Origin: Pleurotus ostreatus/Saccharomyces cerevisiae fusant | Lineage: Eukaryota > Opisthokonta | Direction of reading: 5' to 3' | Assembly: GCA_024196135.1 (NCBI GenBank) | Contig: JAMQCK010000643.1 | Location: 1-18,447, forward strand | DNA length: 18,447 bases | In this document: positions 8,899 to 18,439 of the stretch, in pieces | How the letters are laid out: every line of letters starts with the position of its first letter | How positions within the stretch are numbered: the first letter of the stretch is position 1 | The notes under the pieces: model-generated | The model's input: the letters and a program-made list of their open reading frames with translations, nothing else | Database searches by the model: none | Told to the model about the DNA's origin: nothing | Translations under genes and position numbers: made by a program

Positions 8899-10766
8899 TT
8901 ACAAACCCTCAGGTTTGACGCTCACACTAACATTCCCATCCTTCTTCTCGTCGTCCGTCTCTCCGTCTGTCGAGCTCGCCCGCGTAGGCAGCACATCGCG
9001 GTCGAGGATGACTTCAGGCACGAACGTCTCCTTCGCGGGGAACAGCGCCGACAGGCCCCAATAGAAGACGCCCGCGGTGAAGAACTGCGTCAAGCGCGTC
9101 AGCAAGAGACACGAAGGACGACACCAGCCAGCACTCACCCCATACAACCACGCAATGTCGAACATATGTCGTACGGGCCCCAGCTTTATGCTCGCGTTGA
9201 TCGCCGCCGCAAGACCCGGTATCGTGGGCGGTACGGAGACGAGGAGCGCGACAAGTGCGCGCCAGTTGATGCCCTTCCAGTAGCTATAACGACCGTGCGG
9301 GTCATACATGGCGGGTAGGTCGACGGCGCAGCGGTGGATGATCCAGTAATCGACGATCATTCTGTCCTCGGCGTCAGCAAACTATCAGGATGCTTCGACG
9401 AGGAGAGACTCACATAGCAGCGAAAGGCCCCAAGAAGATCGTATATCCCGACATGAAGGTAAGGAAGCCTGGCGCGCTGTAAAGAGTCGGTATTCCTCGT
9501 CTTCGCTCGGCGAGTCGCACTACTTACCTTGCCAAGATCTCCCATGGGCAGAGCGCCCAGCCACCCAGGATCGCACAGATGATCTGCCCTCGCCGGATGT
9601 TGATATATCGCGGGAAGAGGGCAGTCATGTCGTTGGCTGCGCTAAGACTGTTCGCCGAGATATTCGTGCCAATCGTCGCCAACAAGAATGAGAAGGCGCC
9701 GAAGAACGCCGCCGCGCGGTTATCCCATCGGTCAATCAGCTTAAGCGGGTCCCAGAGCGTCTCGCCGTAGAGAACTTCGCCTGCGGCAGTGACGGCAATT
9801 CCCAGAAAACCGACAAAGGTGAAGAGGATCGGGATGATGATGAGCTGGACGTAGGTCGCTGATTCGGTTTTCGCATAGCGCTGTCTCGAGATAAGCAAGC
9901 AGGACATTTAGGAGGGTTGATAGCGTACCGTAAAGTCTGGAATGTTCACTGACAACGTCGCGTAGATGCCTAACGCGCTGTTGAGCGAGTTCAACCAAGC
10001 CCAGCTGAAGGCGGAGCCGGATAGCTGGCTGTGCTTCGGCTCCAGACTAAGGGCTGTCGGAACCTTCACTAGCGACCAGATGAAGATGGCCAACCATGCG
10101 AAGGGGACGACGATAGACTTCGCGATGAACAGAAAACGAATCTTCTGGGGCGATACCAGCATGAAGGGGAACTGGAGCAGCCAGTAGAGGAAGTAGCACA
10201 TCATGCCGGACGTCGTAATGTTCGCGTCCGCGGCCAAATGATTCGGTATGCGAGCCGTCGAGGGCCAGATAGCCTTGAGCATCTGATATATGCACTCCGA
10301 CCCAACGTACGTCTGGATACCGAACCAGAACATCGCGAGAACGACACGCGAGACGACGGGGAAGTAGCTGAGCCAAAAGCCGAAGGAGGCGCGGTTGATG
10401 ACAGGGAACGCGACGTGCAGACGCGCACCCTGCAAGCCGTTCAGGACGGTGCAGATGGCAATGATAACATGCCCCACGGCGATCGCGGGTATTGCCTGGC
10501 GCCTAGGTGTGCATGAGTTCTCTGCAGAGGACGAGCGAGCAGCGAGGTATGCACCAGGAAAGCCCGACCGCGAGCATGCTGCTAGCGAGCTCCCACACCG
10601 CGGTGTTCGTCGCATCGGAGACCCAGTACGCGACGAAGTTCCATGTCGTCCAAGTCCGCTGGTTCGGGGGAACGGGGTCCATGTCCTTGTTGCTCCATCG
10701 TGATGTCGGCGCACAGGTAGACTCTTCGGGCTCGAGGGCCCAACGAGACGGGCGTAAGAAGTCCAT
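8899..10766 (-). CDS. NCS1-family permease (uracil/allantoin-type)
   Basis: Six exons (minus strand): 10766-10555, 10502-9929, 9880-9528, 9476-9414, 9361-9139, 9084-8899; introns of 52, 48, 51, 52 and 54 nt; 536 residues, normal for the family. Just before the first membrane segment is the NCS1 signature NKDMDPVPPNQRTW (residues 26-39), then WNFVAYWVSDATNTAVWELA. Other family segments: PVINRASFGFW, GIQTYVGSECI, the PDFTRYAK stretch, GTNISANSLSAANDMTALFP, and near the end GPVRHMFDIAWLYG. The hydrophobicity pattern fits about twelve membrane helices, with an acidic cytosolic tail. Fungal members import uracil, allantoin, uridine or related purines and pyrimidines with protons at the plasma membrane; the exact substrate is not readable here. 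Intron 5 is 54 nt, stop-free and in frame. No purine-catabolic neighbour supports a pathway cluster. The ATG at 10766 is favoured; one at 10892 is in frame. Confidence 0.92.
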
Positions 10767-10788
10767 CGCGTCGTCGTTTGGCGCGCGT

Positions 10789-10852
10789 CTGGAGGAGGAG
10801 ATGGGGGGGACCGGACAAGGAGCCTCGGGCATAGGCACGGCCACAAATTTAC
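10789..10852 (-). other. Candidate 5'-UTR intron of permease
   Basis: On the minus strand this 64-nt segment begins GTAAAT and ends with a long pyrimidine tract, CATCTCCTCCTCCAG. Splicing would remove the frame continuity between the ATGs at 10892 and 10766, leaving 10766 as the natural start. Confidence 0.4.
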
Positions 10853-11453
10853 AGGTCTCTCCGGGATGAGTTTGCAGCGATATCGGGAGCATATGGGCGC
10901 TCCGCTATTCAGAGATAACTCGAGCGATAAGCAATCGGCCGCAGGCGATTTGCGGGGTGGCCCCGGAAGACGGGGTACAGATATTGGCCGTGCCTCTATC
11001 TCTGATGTGTACGACCATGGCGGGGACGTGCGCAGTGAGCTTGCCGTCGTTTGGGACGACGGCGATAGCGCAGAATGACATCGAAGCCTCGACCGTACCT
11101 TGGCTGGCACATGCTAGGCGCGGACAAGCCTGAATTCAGGCCGGACCTTGTTCGTCCTGACATTCATCTTCGTCGTCGGCCTGGGGCGCTCCATGTCAAT
11201 CGCGTCGCGTTTCTCGATGCCAAGAGCCTCTCGAAGTCGTCTGTGATCTTTGTGGGTCCACACGCGGGGTGACGGGGAGAGAAAAGTGGGCCTATGACTT
11301 CAACATGACGGTTTCGTCCAACCTTCTGCCCCGGTTCCAGTCGCGACTGGAGCCAACTGGTGGTGTCATCGCCACGAGATCTGGAGTGCGGGGATTCAAG
11401 TTCCTTTTGTCGCCGTCGGACCTTGCCTTGAACTCCTTCCACTCGTACTCAAG

Positions 11454-11502
11454 GTGCGTACACCGTTCCTCCGAGCAGCACCTGTACTGAGATACTTCGC
11501 AG
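11454..11502 (+). other. Candidate 5'-UTR intron of 241-residue gene
   Basis: The 49-nt segment starts with the donor GTGCGT used repeatedly in this window and ends ACTTCGCAG, 11 bases before the ATG at 11514. An in-frame TAA lies between the acceptor and the ATG, so the upstream exon would be non-coding. Confidence 0.5.
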
Positions 11503-11513
11503 CATAACACATC

Positions 11514-12295
11514 ATGGCTGCGACGCTCGCAGAACTCAAGATCTACGACCTCAAGGAAACCATTGACCAAGAGGACCTGTCCGTCACGATCAAGGACAAG
11601 GCCAAGCTCTCCCCTCCCTCCGCGAACGCGGTCGCATGCACCATCCTCCAGCTACACTCGGCCTCCGACGCCCAGGCACCCCTCCGCCTCTTTGTACCCC
11701 ACCGTCTTCTCCTAATCGCCCCTCCTCCGCAAACCGCTCAGTCATCCTCCCTCCCCGACGAGACCACGCAAAACTACCTCTACTCGCTCGCAAAGGACGC
11801 GGAAGAGGCCGCGGTCTCGCAGTCCTGTAGCAGCATTCTCGCGGGCCTAGGCAGCGAGAGTGACGACTTCGGGGACGTCGCCGTCTGGCTCGGGCAGGGC
11901 GAGTACGGCCGAGGGCATGAAGCGGACGCGCTCAAGCGCCTCGGCTTCGAGCAGTGGGCTACGCATGGCCAGGTGCGTCGATCTGATCTCCTTTCCTCAT
12001 TCGACGTTGCTTATGTGCTCGCCCGCAGATCAGCGTCCTTCCTCCAAGCTCGGTGCTCGCCAATTTCAAGCAACCAACACCGCAGTTGGCGAAGCTGGCT
12101 GAGGATATCGCATGGCTGACCGACGCGCATTTCTTCCGATTGCAGGTGCCCGGCATGTCCGGTGGCGTTGTCGTCTTCTTCTATCTCGGACAGCTCGCGG
12201 CACACGGCAAGCCCGCTGGCTGGGGTGGCTTAGTGGGTATGGGGACGTGGTCAAGCAGTAGACCTTCCACGCCTGGGCCTCATCCGCCAGTATAA
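11514..12295 (+). CDS. Hypothetical protein, 241 residues
   Basis: Two exons, 11514-11972 and 12029-12295, flank a 56-nt GTGCGT...CGCAG intron and encode 241 residues. I do not recognise the family. The N-terminal part (MAATLAELKIYDLKETIDQ) is charged and probably helical. The middle has an Asp/Glu-rich stretch and a Gly-rich segment (DVAVWLGQGEYGRG). The C-terminal half has a hydrophobic segment (SGGVVVFFYLGQLA), then GWGGLVGMGTWSS and a proline-rich end. The hydrophobic run could be a buried strand or a short membrane segment; no signal peptide is visible. An in-frame stop just before the ATG supports this start. Codon bias toward C/G at third positions and the clean intron argue that it is real. 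It is divergent from the permease and precedes the BTB array. No function can be assigned. Confidence 0.65.
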
Positions 12296-12621
12296 AGTTG
12301 TGCGAGGTTTCTCAGCAATGTAGCATTAGTTTCGCTCTGGCAGGATTGCACGAATTCAGGATACGCAAGCTCTTCAAATCACGGCCCCGACATGCGCTTC
12401 GAATCCTCGAACATGGATGGTCCATCTGTGACCGCTGCGCCTACCTTCTAGCGTTGTAGGTTCGAAGCTTCCTATCTCCTGCTGACCTCCCCAGATCCCA
12501 GAATATACCCATGAGCGGGAACAAGGCGGTACCACGTTGAGACCCTGTTCTCGCCAGGAGCATCTGATAGGCGCTGAGGTGAGTCGTCTCCTCTCTCTCT
12601 CTCATCCATCGTCTTCACAAA
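12296..12621 (+). other. Intergenic gap with short CT repeat
   Basis: These 326 bases lie between the stop of the 241-residue gene and the first plus-strand BTB gene. They should contain a 3' UTR and a promoter. A short (CT)n tract at about 12588-12602 lies 20 bases before the BTB ATG, as pyrimidine-rich leaders often do in fungi. A donor-like GTGAGT at 12579 has no good acceptor before the ATG. I see no gene. Confidence 0.45.
12588..12602. repeat. (CT)n microsatellite
   Basis: Seven or so CT units lie in the presumed leader of BTB paralogue C. It is a simple pyrimidine tract; a promoter role is possible but unproven. Confidence 0.6.
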
Positions 12622-14116
12622 ATGCTCGAGCGTGTTGGCGCTGACAAGTGGACCCAACACGGTGTCACTACGACATTCATAGCCATAGACGACGACACAA
12701 ACGATACAGACACGAAAGTCACAGATGGTTGCGGATTCGGCTGGCGCTTCACGTATACTCGTACGACACAGAATATCGGTCCTCCTGGACGTTCCAATCG
12801 CGACTCCGACACACGGCTCCAGAGACATGTCCTTGCCATCGGCTTCGATCCGAATCTGCTCGTTCGGAACGCTGTTGGCGTTGTGGACATCATCGTACGC
12901 TCCTCGCGCTCTGTCACCGGTGCCGGCTCCAAAGCCCTCGATCCATCTGGAGGCAACTCAGTCTACGCTATCGATGATCGCGGTCAGCAGTTGTATGTTA
13001 CAAGTTGCCCAGTATGCGATCTCGTGTACAACGACATTGGGGCTCTGAAGGCGGACACAATCACGGTCACCGTCTCCTTCCAGTCTCCCGACATCCACAT
13101 GCCAGTCTCGCCCCAGATGCCACCAGCGGCCGCGCGATTCACGCGGAGCGTCTACGACACCATCCTCATTGGTACAGAGCTTAACGACGTCGAGTTCATC
13201 CTCCCTTCTCGCAAGAAACTCGATCGGGTCATGGCTTACAAGGCGGTCTATGGCAACCGAGAGGTCCTTCGGGGCATATCTTCTTACTTGGACACGCGTG
13301 AGACTTCGTTCGTCGGCTGGAATAGCGCCACAAGTTGACTGACTGCTACGCAGTGCTTTTCGATGACCACTTCACTGAGGCATCGCTTCGCGCATTCGGT
13401 GAACACAAGGCACCATCGGCTTCCGACGTGCTGGAGTACGAGTCCGACAGCGATATCGAAGAGGAATTCAAAGAGGAATCGGTCGCGCAAGGCGCAAACG
13501 ATGCGTCGGTTCCCAACGAGACTCGCCAAGAGGGTCAGGACGATGGCCAAGCAAGTCCCAAAGTCTCGGATAGCCCCTCGGGGACGGCGACACCGTTCGA
13601 TGCCTTCGGAGACACCGAGCAGCCCAGGAGGGATGTCAACGCAGAGCGAAGGAAGGGTAGAGTGCTCCACATAGACGGGTTTGCGTATCACACGTGCGTC
13701 GTATCTTGTCTCATCCAGAGCATATACTCACAGATTGCGCGCAGCTGGAGGGCCCTTGTTTTCTATCTATACACTGGCAAGATCACTTTCCGAGAACTCA
13801 AGTCCAGCGATCCATTTCCGCCAAGCCACTCGGACGGATGCTCGCCCAAGTCAATGTACCGCGTCGCACATATGGTACGACTAGCGATTCTGCCTCATTC
13901 CCGTACGACATACTTAATACCCATCAGCTGGAGATGCCGGATCTGCAGGCGCTTTGCCTGAAGAACCTGGAATCGCAGCTCACCGCGGAGAATATCGTGG
14001 AGGAGATGTTCTCGGTGCTCACTTCTCGGTGCGCTATTGTCACCGTGTCGCACCATCAGCCCACGCTAACTGACGATAGTTATGCAGACGTCAGGGAGAT
14101 GGAGATTTCTACATAA
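12622..14116 (+). CDS. MATH-like/BTB protein, paralogue C (C-terminally truncated)
   Basis: Exons 12622-13297, 13354-13693, 13745-13874, 13928-14028 and 14080-14116, with introns of 56, 51, 53 and 51 nt, give 427 residues. The N-terminal module carries TDGCGFGWRFTY (residues about 34-45), a CPVCDLVY motif and SFQSPDIHMPV. The BTB half starts at ELNDVEFILPS (about 186), continues AVYGNREVLRGISSYLDTL, LFDDHF, an acidic insert with LEYESDSDIEEEF, then HIDGFAYHTWRALVFYLYTG, SPKSMYRVAHM and LEMPDLQALCLKNLESQL. The family tail, with its ELPHC motif, is missing: relative to D and E, 14 bases are deleted in exon 5, so translation stops at 14114-14116. The start fits the shared ML...G.D.W beginning and has AAA before the ATG. 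E is its closest relative here. The gene may still be expressed without the tail. Confidence 0.78.
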
Positions 14117-14219
14117 GGAGTGTGCGCAGGAGAGGACGGCGATCCTCGCGAGGGTCGTGAAAGGCGAGTGAACACACTGTATGGACGTCGTGGAAGCCAT
14201 GATGAATTTCGCGAAGTAA
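14117..14219 (+). pseudogene. Relic of the lost C-terminal exon of paralogue C
   Basis: Downstream of the premature stop, the sequence still matches the last exon of E and D: KECAQERTAILARVVKGE, then a TGA (14169-14171) where sisters have Leu or Val, then VVEAMMNFAK and a TAA at 14217-14219. The frame is shifted relative to the preceding exon by the 14-nt deletion. The segment is therefore doubly disabled and cannot be translated as in the paralogues. Confidence 0.8.
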
Positions 14220-14443
14220 ACAAGTGTAGCTTCATCAGATACAGAAGAAACATTGGATGCCCTGCCAACGCCGCCCCTCGCGAATGAGTCAGCTTCTGAG
14301 TGATATATAGCTCGATCATATCGGGGGTAACGATGCGCGTGTTATGACCCACGTGTCGAAAATTCCGTGACCAACACATGTAAGCAGTGCGCCTTGACTT
14401 CGTCCCTATTGACCGGGCCCGGGCGCACTGGGTACAAACCTTC
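14220..14443 (+). other. Spacer between BTB paralogues C and D
   Basis: Short spacer of 224 bases that must contain the promoter of paralogue D. The frame of D is open back to 14387 without an ATG. I see no other feature. Confidence 0.4.
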
Positions 14444-16124
14444 ATGCTAAAGAAAAGCGGTCCCGACAGATGGACTTCCAAAGGCGTCGTCACTCCCTTC
14501 GCATGCGTCTGCTCGTCGCCCCCACCACCTGTGTCACGGTCTAATTGGCGCCTATCCGACAGTTGTGGGTTCGGCTGGCGCTTCGCACACGTCTCTTACG
14601 AGAACCGCTCCGAATCTCGCTCGAAGTACTCTCTGAAAGTGGCCCTCGACCCGTACCTCATTGCCGACGCCCCTCTTGGAAATGTGAAGGTCATTGCACG
14701 TTCTACGCATACCGCAACCGAACTTGGCAGCATCGTTGTTGGTGAAGTCCTGCTGCCGCACAGTCAGACCCTCTTCAAGGTTCTTGATGACGCTGATCAG
14801 CGCCTGGAGACGCGCATGACCATCATCGGCAAGTTCAGCTACAAGGAACTCGAGCAGCTGCAGCAGGCTGTCATCACAATCACGGTCTCGTTCGAATCGC
14901 CTCACATTCACCTGCCTATAGAGATGCAGAAGCGCCCACCTCCTTCCGTCAAAAGTGTAAGGAAGGCACTCTGTGACGCGATCTCTGGCACCGAGATTAA
15001 CGACGTGGAATTCGTGCTACCTGTCTGGAAGTCCGGCAGCCAAATCGCAGGTTATGATGCCGTATACGGTAACCGAGAGGTTCTCAGAGGGGTTTCAACC
15101 TACCTTGATACCCGTGAGCCCTCCACGGATATGATAAATGTCGCTGCGTACTGATTCGTCGTCTCAGTATTGTTCGATGACCATTTCTCGGAGGGCACTA
15201 CCTGTCGATTTGGCGACTTCAACGCATTGCCTGACACTCCGCTGGAGCTGGATTATGCCGACGACAGCGATATTGATGAGTATGCACAAGATAATGACGA
15301 GGAAGAGGACGAGGACGAGAGACTGGAAGATGCAGAAGAGGGAGTGGAAGAGCATGATGTGACGGACGAAGGGGAGGCCGCCGATGTACCGGCCGTGGCC
15401 AACGACGAAGAGAATGCCGCAGAAAGGGTGCGGGAACAAAAATTCCACACTATCGAGGCAGAGGGTGACGCATCTTCTACGCTGCGAGAAGAATCCCCGG
15501 ACGGGCATGAATCGTCGAATGGGGAAGGATTGGGCTGGCAACGCGGACGAGTGATCCACCTAGACGGGTTCGGCTATCGAACGTACGTATCTTTCGCCAC
15601 TTGATGCTAATGCAGAAAGGCTTAAAGACCAACGCAGGTGGAAAGCTCTACTGGTCTACCTATACACAGGCGAGCTTGACTTCTGCCAGTTGAAATCCTT
15701 GTATACCGCGGATGATTCTCCTGCACCTCCTCATGCTTGTTCATCGAAGTCTATGTACCGCATTGCACATATGGTAAGCATCGTCCTCAGGTTCTTGCCC
15801 TGTATGCTGATCTATTTCGAAGCTAGAGATGCAAGATTTGCAAGCCCTGTGCTTGGAGGACCTCGAATCACAGCTTTGCGCCGCAAACATCGTGGAGGAG
15901 GCCTTCTCCGTCTTCACGTCTCGGTGCGTATGCCTACTTATGTAGACTCGTCGTAACTGACTTATACTAGATACCCCAAGGTCAGGGAGATCGAGATCGC
16001 CGCGTTGAAGAAGCACTATAAGGAATGCGCGGACGAAAGGAAGGCAATGATGCGGAGGGTGGCGAAAGGAGAAGTTCCGCATTGCGAGGAGGTCCTGAAT
16101 GCTATGATGGACTTCGTACCATAG
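14444..16124 (+). CDS. MATH-like/BTB protein, paralogue D
   Basis: Exons 14444-15113, 15168-15582, 15638-15773, 15823-15923 and 15971-16124, with introns of 54, 55, 49 and 47 nt, give 491 residues, the longest of the plus-strand copies. The N-terminal module has DSCGFGWRFAH, a LDPYLI segment and SFESPHIHLPI. The BTB half begins at EINDVEFVLPV, then AVYGNREVLRGVSTYLDTL and LFDDHF. Exon 2 holds the most extreme insert of the family: LDYADDSDIDE followed by a long Asp/Glu run. The BTB resumes at HLDGFGYRTWKALLVYLYTG, and the tail has KECADERKAMM and KGEVPHCEEV. Exons 4 and 5 have the same lengths as in A and E (101 and 154 nt). Intron 3 ends at AAG just before CTAGAG; a TAG acceptor 4 nt later would break the frame. 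The start is the ATG aligned with the sisters, although the base at -3 is T, a weak context. Confidence 0.8.
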
Positions 16125-16303
16125 ATACACAGTCGGGAGAGTCGATCTAGGAGAGGACATACCAAGCTCACCATCGTGCTAATACTGACTTCCCATTCCT
16201 CGTTGCGAAGAAGGCAGAATCACGTTGGAGCCATGTGTCAGCCGCCAGCCTGGGGCGCCGGGACCCGGGTCAGTACATCTCTTCCTTGCCCATCGTACTA
16301 AAG

Positions 16304-17947
16304 ATGCTGCTGCAGCGGTGTGGCTCAGACGAATGGTCCCACCACGGTGTCACCACCACATTCCGAGTCGCAAACCTGGATGAGCCGGATCCGAATCACC
16401 GAGTGACGGATGGCTGCGGTTTTGGTTGGCGCTTCACATACGTGCTCACCACGCAGAATATCGCTCCTGCCGCCTCTAATGCCACTCCTGACCCAGCAAC
16501 GCAAAGGCAGCTCCTCTCGATTGGCTTCGATCCCTACCTGCTGGTTCGAGCTTCCGTTGGGATTGTGGACATCGTTGCCCGGTCCTCGCAGTCGCTAATG
16601 CGCGATGCCTCCAAAACTCTCGGTACACTCAGCGGCAACACAACGTCTGTCCTCGACGACCGCGGTAACACCTTCCGAAGCGAAACTTGCCCAGTTTGCG
16701 ACTTTGTCTACCGCAATATCCGAGACTTGAAGGCGGACACCATCACAATCAGCGTCTCATTCCAGTCTCCCGAAATTCACATGCCTGTTCTGCCGCCGGC
16801 CCTGCCTGCAGCTGCGAAGTTCACGCAAAGGATCTATGATACCGTCCTCACCGGTGCCGAAGTCAACGATGTCGAGTTTATTCTCCCCTCCCGCAAAAGC
16901 CTCGATCGGGCGACGGCGTACGGGGCAGTCTACGGCAATCGGGAAGTGCTGCAAGGGATATCGTCCTACTTGGATACGCGTAAGGCTTGTCTGTTGGTTG
17001 GTCCACGTTGACGGAAGCTAACCCAAACAACTTTCAAGTGCTTTTCGACGACCACTTCGCAGAGGCATCGCCACGGGAATTCGGCGTGTACAAGGCGCCG
17101 TCTACCTCGCACGTACTCGACTACGAATCCGACAGTGACTTGGAGGAGGAAGAGATCGAGGATGCGGCGAAACCCACGACACAAGGGAAGACTGCATCGC
17201 CGACTCGAAGTACACACGGCGAAGGCGAAGCCCAGGACAGTAATGAGAAGCGGCCCAGCAGCCCTATTGGAACCGTGGCTCTCTCAGACGCTTTTGGCGA
17301 GCCACAAAAGCTCAGTCTCGGCGACCAAGTCGGACGAAGAAAAGGGCGAGTGGTTCACGTAGATGGCTTTGCGTACCACACGTGCGTAGCTCCAAGTTGT
17401 GAAAGTTGTAAATGTCTGCTGACGCATACGAACGCAGCTGGAAATCACTCGTCTTCTATCTCTACACCGGAAAGATCGATTTTCGCCCTCTGAGATCCAC
17501 GGCTGCGTCTCAGACGAGCTCGGGGACTGAGGTCTCGCCGGTGGCATGCTCCCCGAAGTCGATGTACCGCATTGCTCACATGGTACGCATCCAGCCACCC
17601 ATTATTAATATATACCGCAATACAGGAGGCTTACTTTCATGCAGCTAGAAATTTCTGAGCTACAGACGCTCTGTCTGAGGAACATTGAGGCGCAATTGAG
17701 CCCAGAGAACATCGTGCAAGAGGCGTTCTCGGCGTTTACATCTTGGTATGCCATTAATCATCCTCAACGTACTCCTGTACTGAGAAGGACCAGGTATACA
17801 GACGTGAAGGAAATGGAAATCTTGACCCTGAAGAAGTACTACAATGAGTGCGCGGAAGAGAGGAAGGCGATCCTCGGGAGGGTTGTGAAAGGCGAGCTGC
17901 CACATTGCGAGGATATTGTGGAAGCCATGATGAACTTCACCAAGTAG
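16304..17947 (+). CDS. MATH-like/BTB protein, paralogue E
   Basis: Exons 16304-16979, 17039-17381, 17438-17582, 17645-17745 and 17794-17947, with introns of 59, 56, 62 and 48 nt, give 472 residues. Exon 1 has exactly the length of that of C (676 nt), and the two share TDGCGFGWRFTY, TTQNI, a CPVCD pair and ADTIT.(V/I)SFQSP. The BTB half starts at EVNDVEFILPS, runs AVYGNREVLQGISSYLDTL, LFDDHF, an acidic insert with LDYESDSDLEEEEIED, then HVDGFAYHTWKSLVFYLYTG and SPKSMYRIAHM. The complete tail is present (NECAEERKAILGRVVKGE, LPHCEDIV). At the exon 4/5 joint the codon reads Trp instead of the Arg in the others. This is the best-preserved copy of the C/E pair. As a BTB protein it may serve as a CUL3 adaptor or a nuclear scaffold; no substrate is evident. 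The ATG has A at -3. Confidence 0.82.
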
Positions 17948-18229
17948 CGTACAGCTCTGAGTACGTTCGGAAGTCGGGCTACTACAATGCAAGGACGTCC
18001 TGCACGTAGGCACGGCGAAGTTGAACTTGGAAAGTCATGCGTTGGTCACGCCGAATGCATGACCGGACCGGGATCGGAACATTTCATAAGCGCCCGCCAG
18101 GGCCAGTGATCGGCGCGCGGGGGAATATCATAACGTTGCCTGCCTCTAACGACTACCCCTTCCGCCTCCTAGTGTTCTTTCTATACTCCTATTCACTGTC
18201 CTTACGCCTTTTGACGCACCTAAAAGTCT

Positions 18230-18439
18230 ATGGGTGATGTACTCGGATTCGACATCGACATAAACATAAACTATGACGACCCGTCCTGGAACGACTATGT
18301 CGAGCACCAGAACATGTGGTGCAAGTACCAGCCCATGCTGGAGGCGAAGGGATACCGCCTCCCCGAGGAGTACAAGCCGACCAACACTATCAGCATATCT
18401 GAGCTGAAGAAGCACGGAAGCCCGTTTATCCTGACGGAA
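18230..18439 (+). CDS. First exon of a gene leaving the window (possibly kinase-like)
   Basis: From the ATG at 18230 a 70-codon frame is open to a strong donor, GAA|GTAAGC, at 18440, seven bases before the window ends. The translation starts MGDVLGFDIDIN and contains DYVEHQNMWCKYQPMLEAKG and YRLPEEYKP. The W..YQ..LE..GY.LP..Y.P pattern resembles N-termini of the expanded mushroom protein-kinase-like families, but no kinase motif lies inside the window, so this is only a suggestion. Asp/Glu/Tyr-rich composition and C/G third positions favour real coding sequence. Confidence 0.5.

Larger units (their letters stand above)
10767..11513. promoter_or_regulatory. Divergent interval, permease / 241-residue gene
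   Basis: This 747-bp interval separates divergent start codons and must contain both promoters and leaders. A candidate leader intron is visible for each gene: 10789-10852 on the minus strand and 11454-11502 on the plus strand. Open frames on either strand have basic, low-complexity translations without domain similarity, so I call no gene. If the permease responds to nitrogen source, GATA-factor sites would be expected here, but I did not see a convincing cluster. Confidence 0.45.

Noticed and set aside
8899..10766. Permease as part of a purine/pyrimidine utilisation cluster
   Set aside because: No neighbouring catabolic enzyme or pathway regulator is present; the flanking genes are an F-box protein and an unknown protein.
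9908..11110. 400-codon open frame as the permease N-terminus
   Set aside because: Its first about 200 codons are Ser/Pro/Arg-rich noise. The true N-terminus with the NCS1 signature lies in another frame, joined by the 10503-10554 intron.
11164..11442. 92-codon minus-strand frame in the divergent interval
   Set aside because: Basic, repetitive composition, overlapping equally open frames on both strands; no family resemblance.
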